Notes: a model not told the origin generated them from the letters alone. DNA of 55,030 bases from DASRHY01 sp046765875 (GCA_046765875.1 JBKPSJ010000177.1:1-55030); one strand, 5' to 3'. Counted from the stretch's first letter, positions 7,927-17,363 are shown. Numbers and translations: made by a program.

Positions 7927-8000
7927 GCCAATCGACCACCTTCGTCAGTCTTTCCTATGGACGGGTCAGCTGCGCGGACAGTTCCGGGCCGCCGACTCGG

Positions 8001-8522
8001 TCAGGCATCGGGCGCCAGGGGTGCCTCGGCACGATCCACCTCGCCAAGCTCGATGTCCTCGATGCGTATCCCCCATTTGGATGCCGGGTCTGCGAGCACC
8101 GACGTCAGCCGGCGTTCGATCTCGGCCCTGCCGATCAACGCTGCGTACGTCGTGAACGCCCGCACCACCTGGCGCAGACCGGTCATCACCAGTTGCTCCA
8201 GCGCCAGTGCCGGGCTGGCGATCTCGTACGTCGCGCGGACCGGGTCGACGACCGAGAAGTGCACCGTCGTCGGCGCGGTCACCCAGCCGCCGTCGGACGT
8301 CGCCAGCGGGCGGCTGGGCATGATCAGCACCTGCGGCTGGCCGGTCACGTGGGCGCGGATCCGGTCCACGAACGGCATCAGGATCAGCACCCCGGGCGGC
8401 GCCAGCCGCTGGAACCGCCCCGCGCGCTCGACCACCGCCACGCTGCCCGGCCTGACCACCTTGATGGCCGCGACCAGCACCACCAGCAGGACGACGAAGA
8501 TGCCCAGGGCAACGAACAGCAT
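8001..8522 (-). CDS. Short SPFH/Band 7 domain protein
   Basis: A 173-residue second SPFH protein. An N-terminal membrane helix (about residues 3-22) and an SPFH domain align with the first two-fifths of the downstream paralogue: VVRPGSVAVVERAGRFQRL, DPVRATYEI and KWGIRIEDIELGEVDRAEAP. It ends just after the SPFH domain and lacks the coiled-coil tail. The gene is intact, with a 3-bp gap after nfeD, so this is a genuine short form rather than a frameshift remnant. It may modify assembly of the full-length partner (inference). Confidence 0.85.
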   Translation of the reverse strand: MLFVALGIFVVLLVVLVAAIKVVRPGSVAVVERAGRFQRLAPPGVLILMPFVDRIRAHVTGQPQVLIMPSRPLATSDGGWVTAPTTVHFSVVDPVRATYEIASPALALEQLVMTGLRQVVRAFTTYAALIGRAEIERRLTSVLADPASKWGIRIEDIELGEVDRAEAPLAPDA

Positions 8523-8525
8523 GGG

Positions 8526-9023
8526 TCAGGATCCGGCTCCGCCGAGCGCCGGCGGCGGGTCCAGCGGGTCGGCCACGGGGTAGACCACGGCGGTGGCGCC
8601 GTCGACCTCCATCACCTCGACCCGGATCCCGGGCGCGATCGTCGAGTGGCCGTCGAACGGCAGGGCCGTCCACAGCTCGCCGGACAGCCTGATCGACCCG
8701 CCGCCGTCCGGGCCGACCTCGCGTACGACGACGCCGCTGCGCCCGACGACGTGCGCGGTCCCGGTCTTGAGCTCGCCGTGATTGTGGTGCAGCTTGCGGA
8801 CCAGCAACGGGCGGATGGCGATCAGCATGGCGGCCGCGGCGATCAGCCCGATCACCAGTTGAAGCCAGAACAGGTCCGGTGCGACGACCGCCACCGCGGC
8901 CGCCACCAGCGCGCCGGCGGCCAGCATCAGCAGGGTGAAAGTGAGCGAGGCGAGCTCGGCCAGGCCGAGCAGCGCGGCCAGTCCGACCCAGACGGCCCAG
9001 AGGTTGTCGCGGAGCCAATCCAT
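8526..9023 (-). CDS. NfeD family membrane protein
   Basis: A 165-residue protein. An N-terminal helix pair (residues 8-30 and about 35-75, with VWVGLAALLGLAELASLTF) is followed by a C-terminal OB-fold NfeD domain containing GRSGVVVREVGPDGGGSIRLSGELW and a final IRVEVMEVDGATAVVYPV. NfeD proteins pair with SPFH proteins. Here it is the first gene of the operon, followed at once by two SPFH genes, which confirms the call. Confidence 0.9.
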   Translation of the reverse strand: MDWLRDNLWAVWVGLAALLGLAELASLTFTLLMLAAGALVAAAVAVVAPDLFWLQLVIGLIAAAAMLIAIRPLLVRKLHHNHGELKTGTAHVVGRSGVVVREVGPDGGGSIRLSGELWTALPFDGHSTIAPGIRVEVMEVDGATAVVYPVADPLDPPPALGGAGS

Positions 9024-9090
9024 ACCTGAAGGTTAGCCGGGCCCGGGGCCGGATTCAGGCGGTGTGCGACACCGCATCCGGTACGGTACG

Positions 9091-9873
9091 TCACACTGCG
9101 CGGGCGGCGTATCTGCGGCCGTTGCGGTGCAGCTCCAGCGGCAGCCCGAAGGCCTGCGTCAGCGTCTCCGAGGTGAGTGCCTCGTCGATCGGCCCGGCGG
9201 CCACGATCCGGCCCTGGCGCAGCAGCAGGACATGGGTGAAACCGGGTGGGATCTCCTCGACGTGGTGCGTGACCAGCACGATCGCGGGCGCCGACGCACC
9301 GGCCGCGATGTCGCCGAGCGAACGGACCAGTTGCTCGCGTCCGGCCAGGTCGAGCCCGGCGGCCGGCTCGTCGAGCAGCATCAGCTCCGGATCGGTCATC
9401 AGCGCCCGGGCGATCTGGACCCGCTTGCGCTCCCCCTCCGACAACGTGCCGAACGTACGGTCGGCCAGCTGCCCGATTCCGAGCTCGTCGAGCAGCGCAC
9501 CGGCCCGCCTGTGGTCCAGGTCGTCGTACTCCTCACGCCAGCGGCCCAGGACCGCGTACGAAGCGGACACCACGACGTCGGACACCTTCTCCGAAGCCGG
9601 CAGCCGGTCGGCCAGCGCGGCGCTGGTCAGGCCGATCCGCGGCCGCAACTCGAAGACGTCGACCGAGCCGAGCTTCTCGCCCAGCAGTGCGACCACGCCG
9701 GTGGTCGGATGGAGCTGGGCGGCGAGGATCTGCAGCAGGGTGGTCTTACCGGCGCCGTTCGGCCCGATGACCACCCATCGGTCGGACTCGTCTACGGCCC
9801 AGTCGATCCCCTCAACCAGCGTGGCGCCGCCCCGGATCACGGAGACGCCCGCCATCTCAGCCACGGCAGTCAT
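9091..9873 (-). CDS. ABC transporter ATP-binding protein
   Basis: A 260-residue ATPase. Walker A is GPNGAGKTTLLQ, the signature is LSEGERKRVQIARAL, Walker B is LMLLDEPAAGLD, and the switch histidine lies in LVTHHVEEI. No permease gene is adjacent, so the transported substrate is unknown. It resembles the single-domain ATPases with unknown partners found in many actinobacteria. The start at 9873 is the first ATG consistent with the fold; a second ATG at 9855 is possible, and neither has a strong ribosome binding site. The next gene to the left is nfeD, 68 bp away. Confidence 0.88.
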   Translation of the reverse strand: MTAVAEMAGVSVIRGGATLVEGIDWAVDESDRWVVIGPNGAGKTTLLQILAAQLHPTTGVVALLGEKLGSVDVFELRPRIGLTSAALADRLPASEKVSDVVVSASYAVLGRWREEYDDLDHRRAGALLDELGIGQLADRTFGTLSEGERKRVQIARALMTDPELMLLDEPAAGLDLAGREQLVRSLGDIAAGASAPAIVLVTHHVEEIPPGFTHVLLLRQGRIVAAGPIDEALTSETLTQAFGLPLELHRNGRRYAARAV

Positions 9874-9960
9874 GGGTAGAAACCTACGTGGTCGCCGGGC
9901 CCTAGCGGAGCAGAGGTGCTCGATGCCACCGGGTGTCGGCGGAGTGGCATCCTGGCAGGC

Positions 9961-10710
9961 GTGCTGACGTCCACCGCCGCGGTCCGTTTCGCCGTCTGGT
10001 CGAACGCGATGCTGCGTTCGACCTGCGACCCGGACACCGCCGCGCGGAACATCGTCGGCAGTGACGTCGGCCACCACGTAGCCGGGCTGCCGTCGCATCC
10101 GGACCCGGCCACACTGCCGGTCGCGCTGAATCTGCTGCGCCGGGCGGGTGGCACCGGCGCGCACCTGGCGCTACCCGTGCCGGGCAACCCGATCGGACTG
10201 GCCGGGCCGCCGTCGTTCAACGAGGCGGCGCTCGACGCGGGCGAGGCGGTTGTGATCGCCGGTACGACGCTCGACGGGGCGGCGATCGGACTGGTGCCGC
10301 TGCCGGTCGGGCCGGCCGTGCAGTGGCAGGCGTACCCGGCGAACCAGCCGCCGCCGGCCGATCTGGGTGAGGCGGACCGGGAGCTGCGTACCGCGCTGGT
10401 CGACGCGGCCGAGACGCTGGCGGCGCTCGATGTTGCGCGCTGGAACCCCGAGATCGCCGACGAGCTGATCGACATCCGCCGGATCGGTACCGACCCGCAC
10501 GACACCCTGGCGCCTGGGTACGACCCCCGCGCGGTCCGGGCGGCCGCCACGGCCCGGCGATGCCTGGCGATAGCGAACGCGGCCCTGACCGACGACGGCG
10601 CCGCCGTCACCATCGGCGAAGCGGACGCCCGCCGCCGGGCCATCGCCGACCTGGTCACCGCAGCCCGCCGCGCCCTGGTCGCCGCGTGCGGCCCACCTCA
10701 CTCCCGCTGA
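9961..10710 (+). CDS. Hypothetical actinobacterial protein
   Basis: A 249-residue protein with no motif I recognise. It is Ala/Pro-rich and soluble, with no signal peptide or membrane segment. Phrases such as LPVPGNPIGLAGPPSFNEAAL look like a conserved family core, and the codon usage is normal. The GTG at 9961 is preferred because it gives an N-terminus compatible with a globular start (LTSTAAVRFAVWSNAML). An ATG at 9916 would add 15 residues. It diverges from the ABC ATPase gene and overlaps the convergent inositol-phosphatase gene by 13 bp. Confidence 0.7.
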   Translation: MLTSTAAVRFAVWSNAMLRSTCDPDTAARNIVGSDVGHHVAGLPSHPDPATLPVALNLLRRAGGTGAHLALPVPGNPIGLAGPPSFNEAALDAGEAVVIAGTTLDGAAIGLVPLPVGPAVQWQAYPANQPPPADLGEADRELRTALVDAAETLAALDVARWNPEIADELIDIRRIGTDPHDTLAPGYDPRAVRAAATARRCLAIANAALTDDGAAVTIGEADARRRAIADLVTAARRALVAACGPPHSR

Positions 10711-11504
10711 CCGCTCAGAGCCTCTCGAACCAAGGCAAGCAGCGAAGGCAGCAGGGCCTCGGCGACCGCGACGACGCCACGCGAATCGACGGTGTGCGCG
10801 CTGCCGTCGAGGTCCACGACGGCCATCCCGGCCTCACGGGCGATGAGAGCACCGGCGGCGGTGTCCCAGGGATTGTTGCCGAACAGCACCACCGCATCGA
10901 CGCTCCCCTCGGCTGCCCAGGCCAGATCGGTGACGGCGGTACCGAACAGACGAACACGCTGGACACGTTGCGCGAGGAGCGCGGTCAGCGCCAACCGGGG
11001 CCTGTTGCGACTGTCCGCATCCGGACCGACCGTGTAGTCGCCGAGCACGACAAGAGCATTCCCCAAGTCCTCGCACCGGCTACCGCCGATCGCCTTACCG
11101 TCGCGCATCGCGCCGTCACCCGCAATCGCGGTGTATCTCTTCCCGAGGAACGGCAGCTCGATCACGCCGACCATCGCCGTCTCGCCCGCCAGCAAGGCCA
11201 GCGACACCCCGACCAATGGAAGGCCGTGAACGAAGTTGACCGTGCCATCGATCGGATCCAGCACCCAGACGAGCTCGTCGGTCCCGTGCGAGCTGCGTCC
11301 GCGCTCCTCACCGAGGAATCCGATCTCCGGGGTGCGCGCAGCCAGGAACGTCCGAACCTCATCCTCCACCGCGAGGTCGACCTCTGAGGCCATGTCTCGA
11401 TCGCCCTTGCTGATCAGGACTCCTGGATCCCGTGTGCGCACCAACCTGCTCGCTCGTTCAACCGCCTCCACCGCGATCGCAAGCAACGCATCCGGGTCCC
11501 TCAC
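10698..11504 (-). CDS. Inositol monophosphatase family protein
   Basis: A 268-residue Mg2+-dependent phosphatase. The metal-binding motifs are present: the glutamates in GFLGEERGRSS, the central WVLDPIDGTVNFVHG and the C-terminal NNPWDTAAGALIAREAG. Candidate substrates are inositol-1-phosphate, histidinol phosphate or fructose-1,6-bisphosphate; the motifs do not separate these. The GTG at 11504 follows GGGAGG. Longer in-frame extensions cover antisense of serB and are rejected. It diverges from serB with about 60 bp between starts. Confidence 0.9.
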   Translation of the reverse strand: MRDPDALLAIAVEAVERASRLVRTRDPGVLISKGDRDMASEVDLAVEDEVRTFLAARTPEIGFLGEERGRSSHGTDELVWVLDPIDGTVNFVHGLPLVGVSLALLAGETAMVGVIELPFLGKRYTAIAGDGAMRDGKAIGGSRCEDLGNALVVLGDYTVGPDADSRNRPRLALTALLAQRVQRVRLFGTAVTDLAWAAEGSVDAVVLFGNNPWDTAAGALIAREAGMAVVDLDGSAHTVDSRGVVAVAEALLPSLLALVREALSGQRE

Positions 11505-11564
11505 TCCGCCTCCCAACGGTTCGATGTCCCGATCGTTTACGGGTTTAGTAGCGTCTGGCTTGCC

Positions 11565-12776
11565 ATGAGCGCCTTGCCGAGTACCGCGACCACTCTGCCC
11601 GATGACGTTCCGACGTTGCTGGTGACCGTGACCGGGACCGACCGGCCCGGGTTGATGTCGGCGGTGTTGTCGGAGCTGGCCAGTACGCACCTGCAGGTGA
11701 TCGATGTCGAGCAGGTCGTGCTGCGTGGACGGCTTGTGCTCGGCGTGCTGCTCACGGCGCCGCGCGACGACTCGCACCTACGTTCCGCGCTCGACGGGCT
11801 GGCCCGGCGGCTCGGCGTCGAGATCGATGTCCAGAAAGGGACCGGAGACAACCGGCCGCGCCGGCAGGGACGAAGCCAGGTCACCGTGATCGGGCACCCG
11901 TTGTCGGCCGCCGGCCTGGCCGCGATCGCCGGGCGGATCGCCGACACCGGTGCGAACATCGACCGGATCAGCCGGATGGCCCGCTACCCGGTGACCGCGA
12001 TCGAGATCGCCGTGTCCGGCGCCGATCCGGACGCGCTGCGCACGTTGCTTGCGCTCGAAGGCGTCGCACAGGGCTTGGACGTCGCGGTGCAACCCGGTGG
12101 GCTGGTCCGGCGTACCAAGCGACTGGTGGTGATGGACGTCGACTCGACCCTGATCCAGGGCGAGGTGATCGAGATGCTCGCCGAGCACGCCGGCCGCCGG
12201 GCCGAGGTCGCCGCGGTGACCGAACGGGCGATGCGCGGCGAGCTCGACTTCGCCGACTCGCTGCGCGAACGCGTCGCAGTGCTGGCAGGCCTGCCCGAGT
12301 CGGTGCTCGACGAGGTCTACGCAGCGATCGAACTGGCACCGGGCGCGCGGACGCTGGTCCGTACGCTCAAGCGGCTCGGGTTCCGGTTCGCGATCGTGAG
12401 CGGCGGGTTCAGCCACATCACCGACCGGCTCGCCGCCGATCTCGGCATCGACTACGCCGCGTCGAACACGCTGGAGATCGCCGGCGGCCGGCTGACCGGC
12501 AAGGTGCTCGGTGAGATCGTCGACCGGCCGGGTAAGGCGATCGCGCTGCGCCGGTTCGCGGACGCGGCCGGCGTACCGCTGTCCCAGACAGTCGCGATCG
12601 GCGACGGCGCGAACGACCTCGACATGCTCGCCGCAGCCGGCCTCGGCGTCGCCTTCAACGCCAAGCCGGTAGTACGCGAGGCAGCCGACACGCATCTGTC
12701 CGTGCCCTACCTCGACACGATCCTCTACCTGCTCGGCATCAGCCGCGAAGAGGTCGAATCCGCAGACGGCGAATAA
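11565..12776 (+). CDS. serB: Phosphoserine phosphatase with N-terminal ACT domains
   Basis: A 403-residue enzyme converting phosphoserine to serine. Two ACT-like regulatory segments come first (LLVTVTGTDRPGLMSAVL and VTVIGHPLSAAGLAAIAGRI, within residues 1-180). A HAD-fold phosphatase follows. The nucleophile motif is MDVDSTLIQGEVIEMLAEHA, the Ser motif is FAIVSGGF, and the acidic motif is AIGDGANDLDMLAAAG. This is the actinobacterial ACT-SerB form; the ACT domains suggest serine feedback. The 3' end overlaps the convergent rhamnulokinase gene by 52 bp. Confidence 0.96.
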   Translation: MSALPSTATTLPDDVPTLLVTVTGTDRPGLMSAVLSELASTHLQVIDVEQVVLRGRLVLGVLLTAPRDDSHLRSALDGLARRLGVEIDVQKGTGDNRPRRQGRSQVTVIGHPLSAAGLAAIAGRIADTGANIDRISRMARYPVTAIEIAVSGADPDALRTLLALEGVAQGLDVAVQPGGLVRRTKRLVVMDVDSTLIQGEVIEMLAEHAGRRAEVAAVTERAMRGELDFADSLRERVAVLAGLPESVLDEVYAAIELAPGARTLVRTLKRLGFRFAIVSGGFSHITDRLAADLGIDYAASNTLEIAGGRLTGKVLGEIVDRPGKAIALRRFADAAGVPLSQTVAIGDGANDLDMLAAAGLGVAFNAKPVVREAADTHLSVPYLDTILYLLGISREEVESADGE

Positions 12777-14122
12777 CGCACCGGCCGGCTCGTGTCGGCG
12801 ATGAGCCGGCGCAGCGACTCCAGATCGCCGGACAACGCACCCGCGGCCCGGGCCTGGACCAGTACGTTGCCCAGCGCGGTGGCCTCGACGGGCCCGGCGA
12901 GCACGACCCTGCCGGACCGGTTCGCGGTCGCCTGGCACAGCAGCCGGTTCAGGGCGCCACCGCCGACCAGGTGGATCACCCGGATCCGATGACCGGACAA
13001 CTCCTCGGCCTTGTTCACCGCGTCGGCGAACGCCTGCGCCAGGCTGTCGAGCACTGCCCGTACGATTGCCGGACGCGACGACGGAGCCGGCAGACCGCTA
13101 CCGGCGTACCACTCCGAGATCCGCGCCGGCATGTCCCCCGGCGGCAGGAACACAGGATCTTGTACGTTCAGCAGATGCTCGGTCGCCGGCAGACTCGCCG
13201 CCTCCGCGAGCAACCGGTCGAGCGAGTCCGCCAGCCTCCACGCGCGCAGGCACTCGCTGAGCATCCATAGCCCCATCACGTTCGTCAGGAACCGGACCCG
13301 GCCGTCGACCCCGCCCTCGTTGGTGAAGTTGGCCGCGCGGCCGGCCTCGGTGACGACGGGCTTGTCCAGCTCGACGCCGACCAGGCCCCAGGTCCCGCAG
13401 GAGATGTACGCCGCGTCGTCGCTCTGGATCGGTACGCCGACCACGGCCGAGGCGGTGTCGTGCGAGCCGACCGCGGTGAGCCTGAGGCCCAGGTTCGGCA
13501 CGGTCCCGATGGTGTCGCCCGGATCGGCCAGCCGGCCGAAGAGCCGGCGCGGGTACCCCAACCGGTCGACGAGATCGCGGTCCCAGCACCCGGTCCGCAC
13601 GTCGAGCAAACCGGTCGTGGACGCGTTCGTCCGTTCGGTGACGACCTCGCCGGTCAGCCAGTACGCGAGCAGGTCCGGGATCAGGAGCAGGTGCTCTGCC
13701 TCCGCAAGCCACGGATCGGCCGCCAGTTGGTACACGGTGTTGAACGGCAGGAATTGAAGGCCAGTGCGCTGGTACAGCGCGCGCTGCGGGACCCGTGCGT
13801 GGACCGTATCGACGCCGCTGGTCCGGCCCTCGTCCCGGTAGTGGTACGGCGTACCGAGCAGGCGGCCGTCACGCAGCAGGCCGTAGTCCACGGCCCACGC
13901 GTCGATCCCGGCGCTGACCACATCCCCGCAGGCCGTCAGTCCTTCCCGGGCCTGCCGGTACAGCTCGAGCACGTTCCAGTGCAGGCCGTCGGGCAGCGCC
14001 ACCGGGTTGTTGGGGAACCGGGTCACCTCGTCGAGCCGCAGCACGCCGGGGCCGACCTCGCCGACCATCACCCGGCCGCTGGACGCGCCCAGATCGACGG
14101 CGGCGACCCGGATCGTGTTCAT
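12725..14122 (-). CDS. rhaB: L-rhamnulokinase
   Basis: A 465-residue FGGY-family sugar kinase phosphorylating L-rhamnulose. The N-terminal phosphate motif is VAAVDLGASSGRVMVGEV, the catalytic region includes GIDAWAVDYGLL, and the C-terminal ATP-binding glycines are in IHLVGGGALNRLLCQATAN. It is last in rhaI-rhaAD-rhaB; the ATG overlaps the rhaAD stop (ATGA). The final 17 codons lie antisense to serB, so either the C-terminus has been extended by loss of a stop or the genes have been packed together. A much longer in-frame reading upstream is antiparallel noise over rhaAD. Confidence 0.95.
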   Translation of the reverse strand: MNTIRVAAVDLGASSGRVMVGEVGPGVLRLDEVTRFPNNPVALPDGLHWNVLELYRQAREGLTACGDVVSAGIDAWAVDYGLLRDGRLLGTPYHYRDEGRTSGVDTVHARVPQRALYQRTGLQFLPFNTVYQLAADPWLAEAEHLLLIPDLLAYWLTGEVVTERTNASTTGLLDVRTGCWDRDLVDRLGYPRRLFGRLADPGDTIGTVPNLGLRLTAVGSHDTASAVVGVPIQSDDAAYISCGTWGLVGVELDKPVVTEAGRAANFTNEGGVDGRVRFLTNVMGLWMLSECLRAWRLADSLDRLLAEAASLPATEHLLNVQDPVFLPPGDMPARISEWYAGSGLPAPSSRPAIVRAVLDSLAQAFADAVNKAEELSGHRIRVIHLVGGGALNRLLCQATANRSGRVVLAGPVEATALGNVLVQARAAGALSGDLESLRRLIADTSRPVRYSPSADSTSSRLMPSR

Positions 14123-16155
14123 CGCAGGAATGCGGCCGCGACGCCGGCGTCGACGGGAACGTGCAGTCCGGTCGTCTGGGACAGGTCGGGTCCGACCAGG
14201 GCGAACGCGGCGTCGGCGACGTGTTCGGGCAGCACCTCGCGCTTGAGCAGGGTGCGCTGAGCGTAGAACTCGCCGAGCTTCTCCTCGGGAACGCCGTACA
14301 CCGCGGCCCGGTTCGCGCCCCAGCCGCCGGCGAAGATGCCGGAGCCACGGACCACCCCGTCGGGATTGATGCCGTTGACCCGGATGCGATGCTCGCCCAG
14401 CTCGGCCGCGAGGAGCCGTACCTGATGCGCCTGGTCGGCCTTGGTCGCCGAGTATGCGATGTTGTTCGGCCCGGCGAACACCGAGTTCTTGCTGGAGATG
14501 TAGACGATGTCGCCGCCGAGCCGTTGGTCGATCATCACCTTCGCCGCAGCCCGGGAGACCAGGAACGAGCCCTTCGCCATCACGGTGTGCTGCAGGTCCC
14601 AGTCGGCGACCGTTGTCTCCAGCAACGACTTTGACAGCGACAGCCCGGCGTTGTTCACCACCAGGTCGAGACCGCCGAAGGCGAGCAGTGCGGCCTCGAC
14701 CGCGGCCTGCACCTTCGCCTCGTCGCCGACGTCGACCTGGATGCCGACGGCAACATCCGTACCGCCGATCTCCGCGGCCGCCGTCTGCGCCCTTGCCAGG
14801 TCGAGATCCGCGATCACCACGCAGGCGCCCTCGGCGGCGAACCGGGCGGCGATCGCCTTGCCGATGCCGGACGCCGCGCCAGTGACCAGCGCGATCCGGG
14901 TCGCCAGCGGCTTGGGCTTCGGCATCCGCTGGAGCTTGGCCTCCTCCAGCGCCCAATACTCGATCCGGAACTTCTCCGACTCGTCGATCGGTGTGTACGC
15001 CGACAGTCCCTCGGCGCCACGCATCACGTTGATCGCGTTGACGTAGAACTCCCCCGCCACCCGGGCGGTCTGCTTGTCCTTGCCGAAGCTGAACATCCCG
15101 ACACCCGGCACCAGCACGATCGCCGGGTCGGCGCCGCGGATCGCGGGCGAGTCGGCGGTCGCGTGCCGGTCGTAGTAGGCCTGGTAGTCCTCGCGGTAGG
15201 CCGCGTGCAGCTCGCGCAGCCGGGCGACACATTCCTCGACCGGCGCGGTGGCTGGCAGGTCGAGCACCAGCGGCTTGACCTTGGTCCGCAGGAAGTGGTC
15301 CGGGCAACTCGTACCGAGCGCGGCCAGCCGCGGGTGCTCCGCGGCCGCGAGGAAGTCCAGTACGACGTCGGAGTCGGTGTAGTGCCCGACCATCGGCCGG
15401 TCCTGCGAGGCGATCGAGCGGATCACCGGGACCAGGGCGGCGGCCTTGGCCCGGCGCTCGGCCTGCGGCAGCGCGGCGTACCCGTCGAGCGGCGGGCCGA
15501 ACGGTTCGGGCCGGCTGTGCTCCCCGATGTACTGCGCGGCGGTGTCGATGATCCACAGCGAGCTCCGCTCGGCCTCGTCGCTGCTGTCGCCCCATGCGGT
15601 GATGCCGTGCCCGCCGAGGATGACGCCGACGGCCTGCGGGTTGTCGGCCCTGATCGCGGCGATGTCGAGGCCGAGCTGGAAGCCGGGCCGGCGCCACGGC
15701 ACCCAGACGACCTTGTCGCCGAAGATCACCTCGGTCAGCTTCTCGCCGTCGGCCGCGGTCGCGATCGCGATGCCGGCGTCCGGGTGCAGGTGGTCCACAT
15801 GGGCGGCGCCGACCAGCCCGTGCATCGCGGTGTCGATCGACGGGGCCGCACCGCCCTTGCCGTGCAGGCAGTAGTCGAACGCGGCGACCATCTCGTCCTC
15901 GCGGTCGACGCCCGCGTAGACGCCGGCGAGCGCACGCATCCGATCCAGCCGCAGCACCGCGAGATGACGCTCGGTGAGTGTGCCCAGGTCGCCGCCCGAG
16001 CCCTTGACCCAGACCAGCTCGACCGGCTCGCCGGTCACCGGGTCGGTCTCGGTGCCCTTGGCGGACGTGTTCCCGCCGGCGTAGTTCGTATTGCGAGGGT
16101 CGGAGCCGAGCCGGTTCGACCGGCCGATCAGCTCCGCGACAACGGGGTTGGTCAT
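14119..16155 (-). CDS. rhaAD: Bifunctional rhamnulose-1-phosphate aldolase / short-chain dehydrogenase
   Basis: A 678-residue fusion. The N-terminal half (about 1-410) is a class II aldolase/adducin domain cleaving L-rhamnulose-1-phosphate to dihydroxyacetone phosphate and L-lactaldehyde. The C-terminal part (about 425-678) is a short-chain dehydrogenase with VTGAASGIGKAIAARFAAEG and the active-site YSATK, which would oxidise lactaldehyde. This fused form is known from Bacillus-type rhamnose operons. It starts 1 bp after the rhaI stop and overlaps rhaB by 4 bp. Confidence 0.93.
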   Translation of the reverse strand: MTNPVVAELIGRSNRLGSDPRNTNYAGGNTSAKGTETDPVTGEPVELVWVKGSGGDLGTLTERHLAVLRLDRMRALAGVYAGVDREDEMVAAFDYCLHGKGGAAPSIDTAMHGLVGAAHVDHLHPDAGIAIATAADGEKLTEVIFGDKVVWVPWRRPGFQLGLDIAAIRADNPQAVGVILGGHGITAWGDSSDEAERSSLWIIDTAAQYIGEHSRPEPFGPPLDGYAALPQAERRAKAAALVPVIRSIASQDRPMVGHYTDSDVVLDFLAAAEHPRLAALGTSCPDHFLRTKVKPLVLDLPATAPVEECVARLRELHAAYREDYQAYYDRHATADSPAIRGADPAIVLVPGVGMFSFGKDKQTARVAGEFYVNAINVMRGAEGLSAYTPIDESEKFRIEYWALEEAKLQRMPKPKPLATRIALVTGAASGIGKAIAARFAAEGACVVIADLDLARAQTAAAEIGGTDVAVGIQVDVGDEAKVQAAVEAALLAFGGLDLVVNNAGLSLSKSLLETTVADWDLQHTVMAKGSFLVSRAAAKVMIDQRLGGDIVYISSKNSVFAGPNNIAYSATKADQAHQVRLLAAELGEHRIRVNGINPDGVVRGSGIFAGGWGANRAAVYGVPEEKLGEFYAQRTLLKREVLPEHVADAAFALVGPDLSQTTGLHVPVDAGVAAAFLR

Positions 16156-16156
16156 G

Positions 16157-17320
16157 TCAGTTCCATCCGGCCTGGGCGCCGCCGACGCGGTCTGCCTCGA
16201 TCTGCTCCTGATACCCACTGGCCAGGTACGCGGCCATCGGGTCGGCCGGCAGGCCGCGCCGTTCACGCCAGCCGGCCAGGTCGCGCCGTACGTCGGTGTA
16301 GAACGCGTCCATGAAGATCTCGTTCGCCAGCAGCACGTCGCCGTCGGTACGGGCCTGCTCCAGCGCCTCGGTGTCGAGCAGCAGCGCCCGGGCGAGCATC
16401 TCCTGCACGTTCAGCACCGAGCGGATCTGGCCGGGGATCTTCTTCTCGATGTTGTGGCACTGGTCGAGCATCAGCGCCACGTCGCTGCCCGGCCCGTACG
16501 CGCCGCCGCGGATCACCTCGACCAGGATCCGGTAGAGCTGGAACGGATCAGCCGCGCCGACCATCAGGTCGTCGTCGGCGTAGAACCGGCTGTTGAAGTC
16601 GAACGCGCCGAGCTTCCCGAGCCGCAGCAACTGGGCGACGATGAACTCGATGTTCGTACCCGGCGCGTGATGGCCGGTGTCCAGGCAGACCACCGCCTTG
16701 TCGCCGAGCGCCAGGCACTGCACGTACGACGTACCCCAGTCCGGCACATCGGTGTGGTAGAACGCCGGCTCGAACAGCTTGTACTCCAGCACGAGCCGCT
16801 GGTCGTCGCCCAGCTCCGCGTAGATCTCGGCCAGCGACTCGGCCAGCCAGTCCTGCCGCGACCTGATGTCGCCCTGCCCCGGGTAGTTCGTCCCGTCGGC
16901 GAGCCAGATCTTCAGGTCCTTCGAGCCGGTCTCGTTCATGATCGCGATGCAGTCGAGGTTGTGCCGCACCGCCTTGGCCCGGACCTTCGGGTCGGCGTGC
17001 GCCAGGCTGCCCAGCTTGTAGTCGTCGTCCTGGAACGTGTTGCTGTTGATGGTGCCGAGCCGTACCCCGAGATCCTCGGCGTACGAGCGCAACGCGCGGT
17101 AGTCGTCGACCAGGTCCCACGGGACGTGCAGCGCGACCGACGGCGCCAGACCGGTGAACCGGTGCACCGTCGCGGCGTCGGCGATCTTCTCCTCCACCGA
17201 GCGCGGCGTGCCGGGCGAGCCGAACACCTTGAAACGGGTACCGGAGTTGCCATACGCCCAGGACGGGACCTCGACCGCGAGCGCCTCGAGCAGGGATTCG
17301 ATCTCGGCAAACGATTTCAT
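16157..17320 (-). CDS. rhaI: L-rhamnose isomerase (RhaI type)
   Basis: A 387-residue TIM-barrel isomerase converting L-rhamnose to L-rhamnulose. Metal-ligand and core motifs of the RhaI/Pseudomonas stutzeri-type family are visible: GTINSNTFQDDDYKLGSL, VLEYKLFEPAFYHTDV, CLDTGHHAPGTNIEFIVAQ and LGAFDFNSRFYADDDL. The ATG at 17320 has GAGGAG upstream and matches the family's usual N-terminus. An in-frame ATG at 17377 would sit inside the operator and is rejected. First gene of the rhaI-rhaAD-rhaB operon. Confidence 0.94.
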   Translation of the reverse strand: MKSFAEIESLLEALAVEVPSWAYGNSGTRFKVFGSPGTPRSVEEKIADAATVHRFTGLAPSVALHVPWDLVDDYRALRSYAEDLGVRLGTINSNTFQDDDYKLGSLAHADPKVRAKAVRHNLDCIAIMNETGSKDLKIWLADGTNYPGQGDIRSRQDWLAESLAEIYAELGDDQRLVLEYKLFEPAFYHTDVPDWGTSYVQCLALGDKAVVCLDTGHHAPGTNIEFIVAQLLRLGKLGAFDFNSRFYADDDLMVGAADPFQLYRILVEVIRGGAYGPGSDVALMLDQCHNIEKKIPGQIRSVLNVQEMLARALLLDTEALEQARTDGDVLLANEIFMDAFYTDVRRDLAGWRERRGLPADPMAAYLASGYQEQIEADRVGGAQAGWN

Positions 17321-17363
17321 TGGGTCCAACTCCTCGAGCACGCGCCGCGAGAGACATGTCATC

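Noticed and set aside
12725..15697. A 990-residue fusion of an upstream domain with rhamnulokinase
   Set aside because: The upstream part is an out-of-frame Arg/Ala-rich reading of rhaAD. The FGGY N-terminus begins at 14122 with a coupled ATG.
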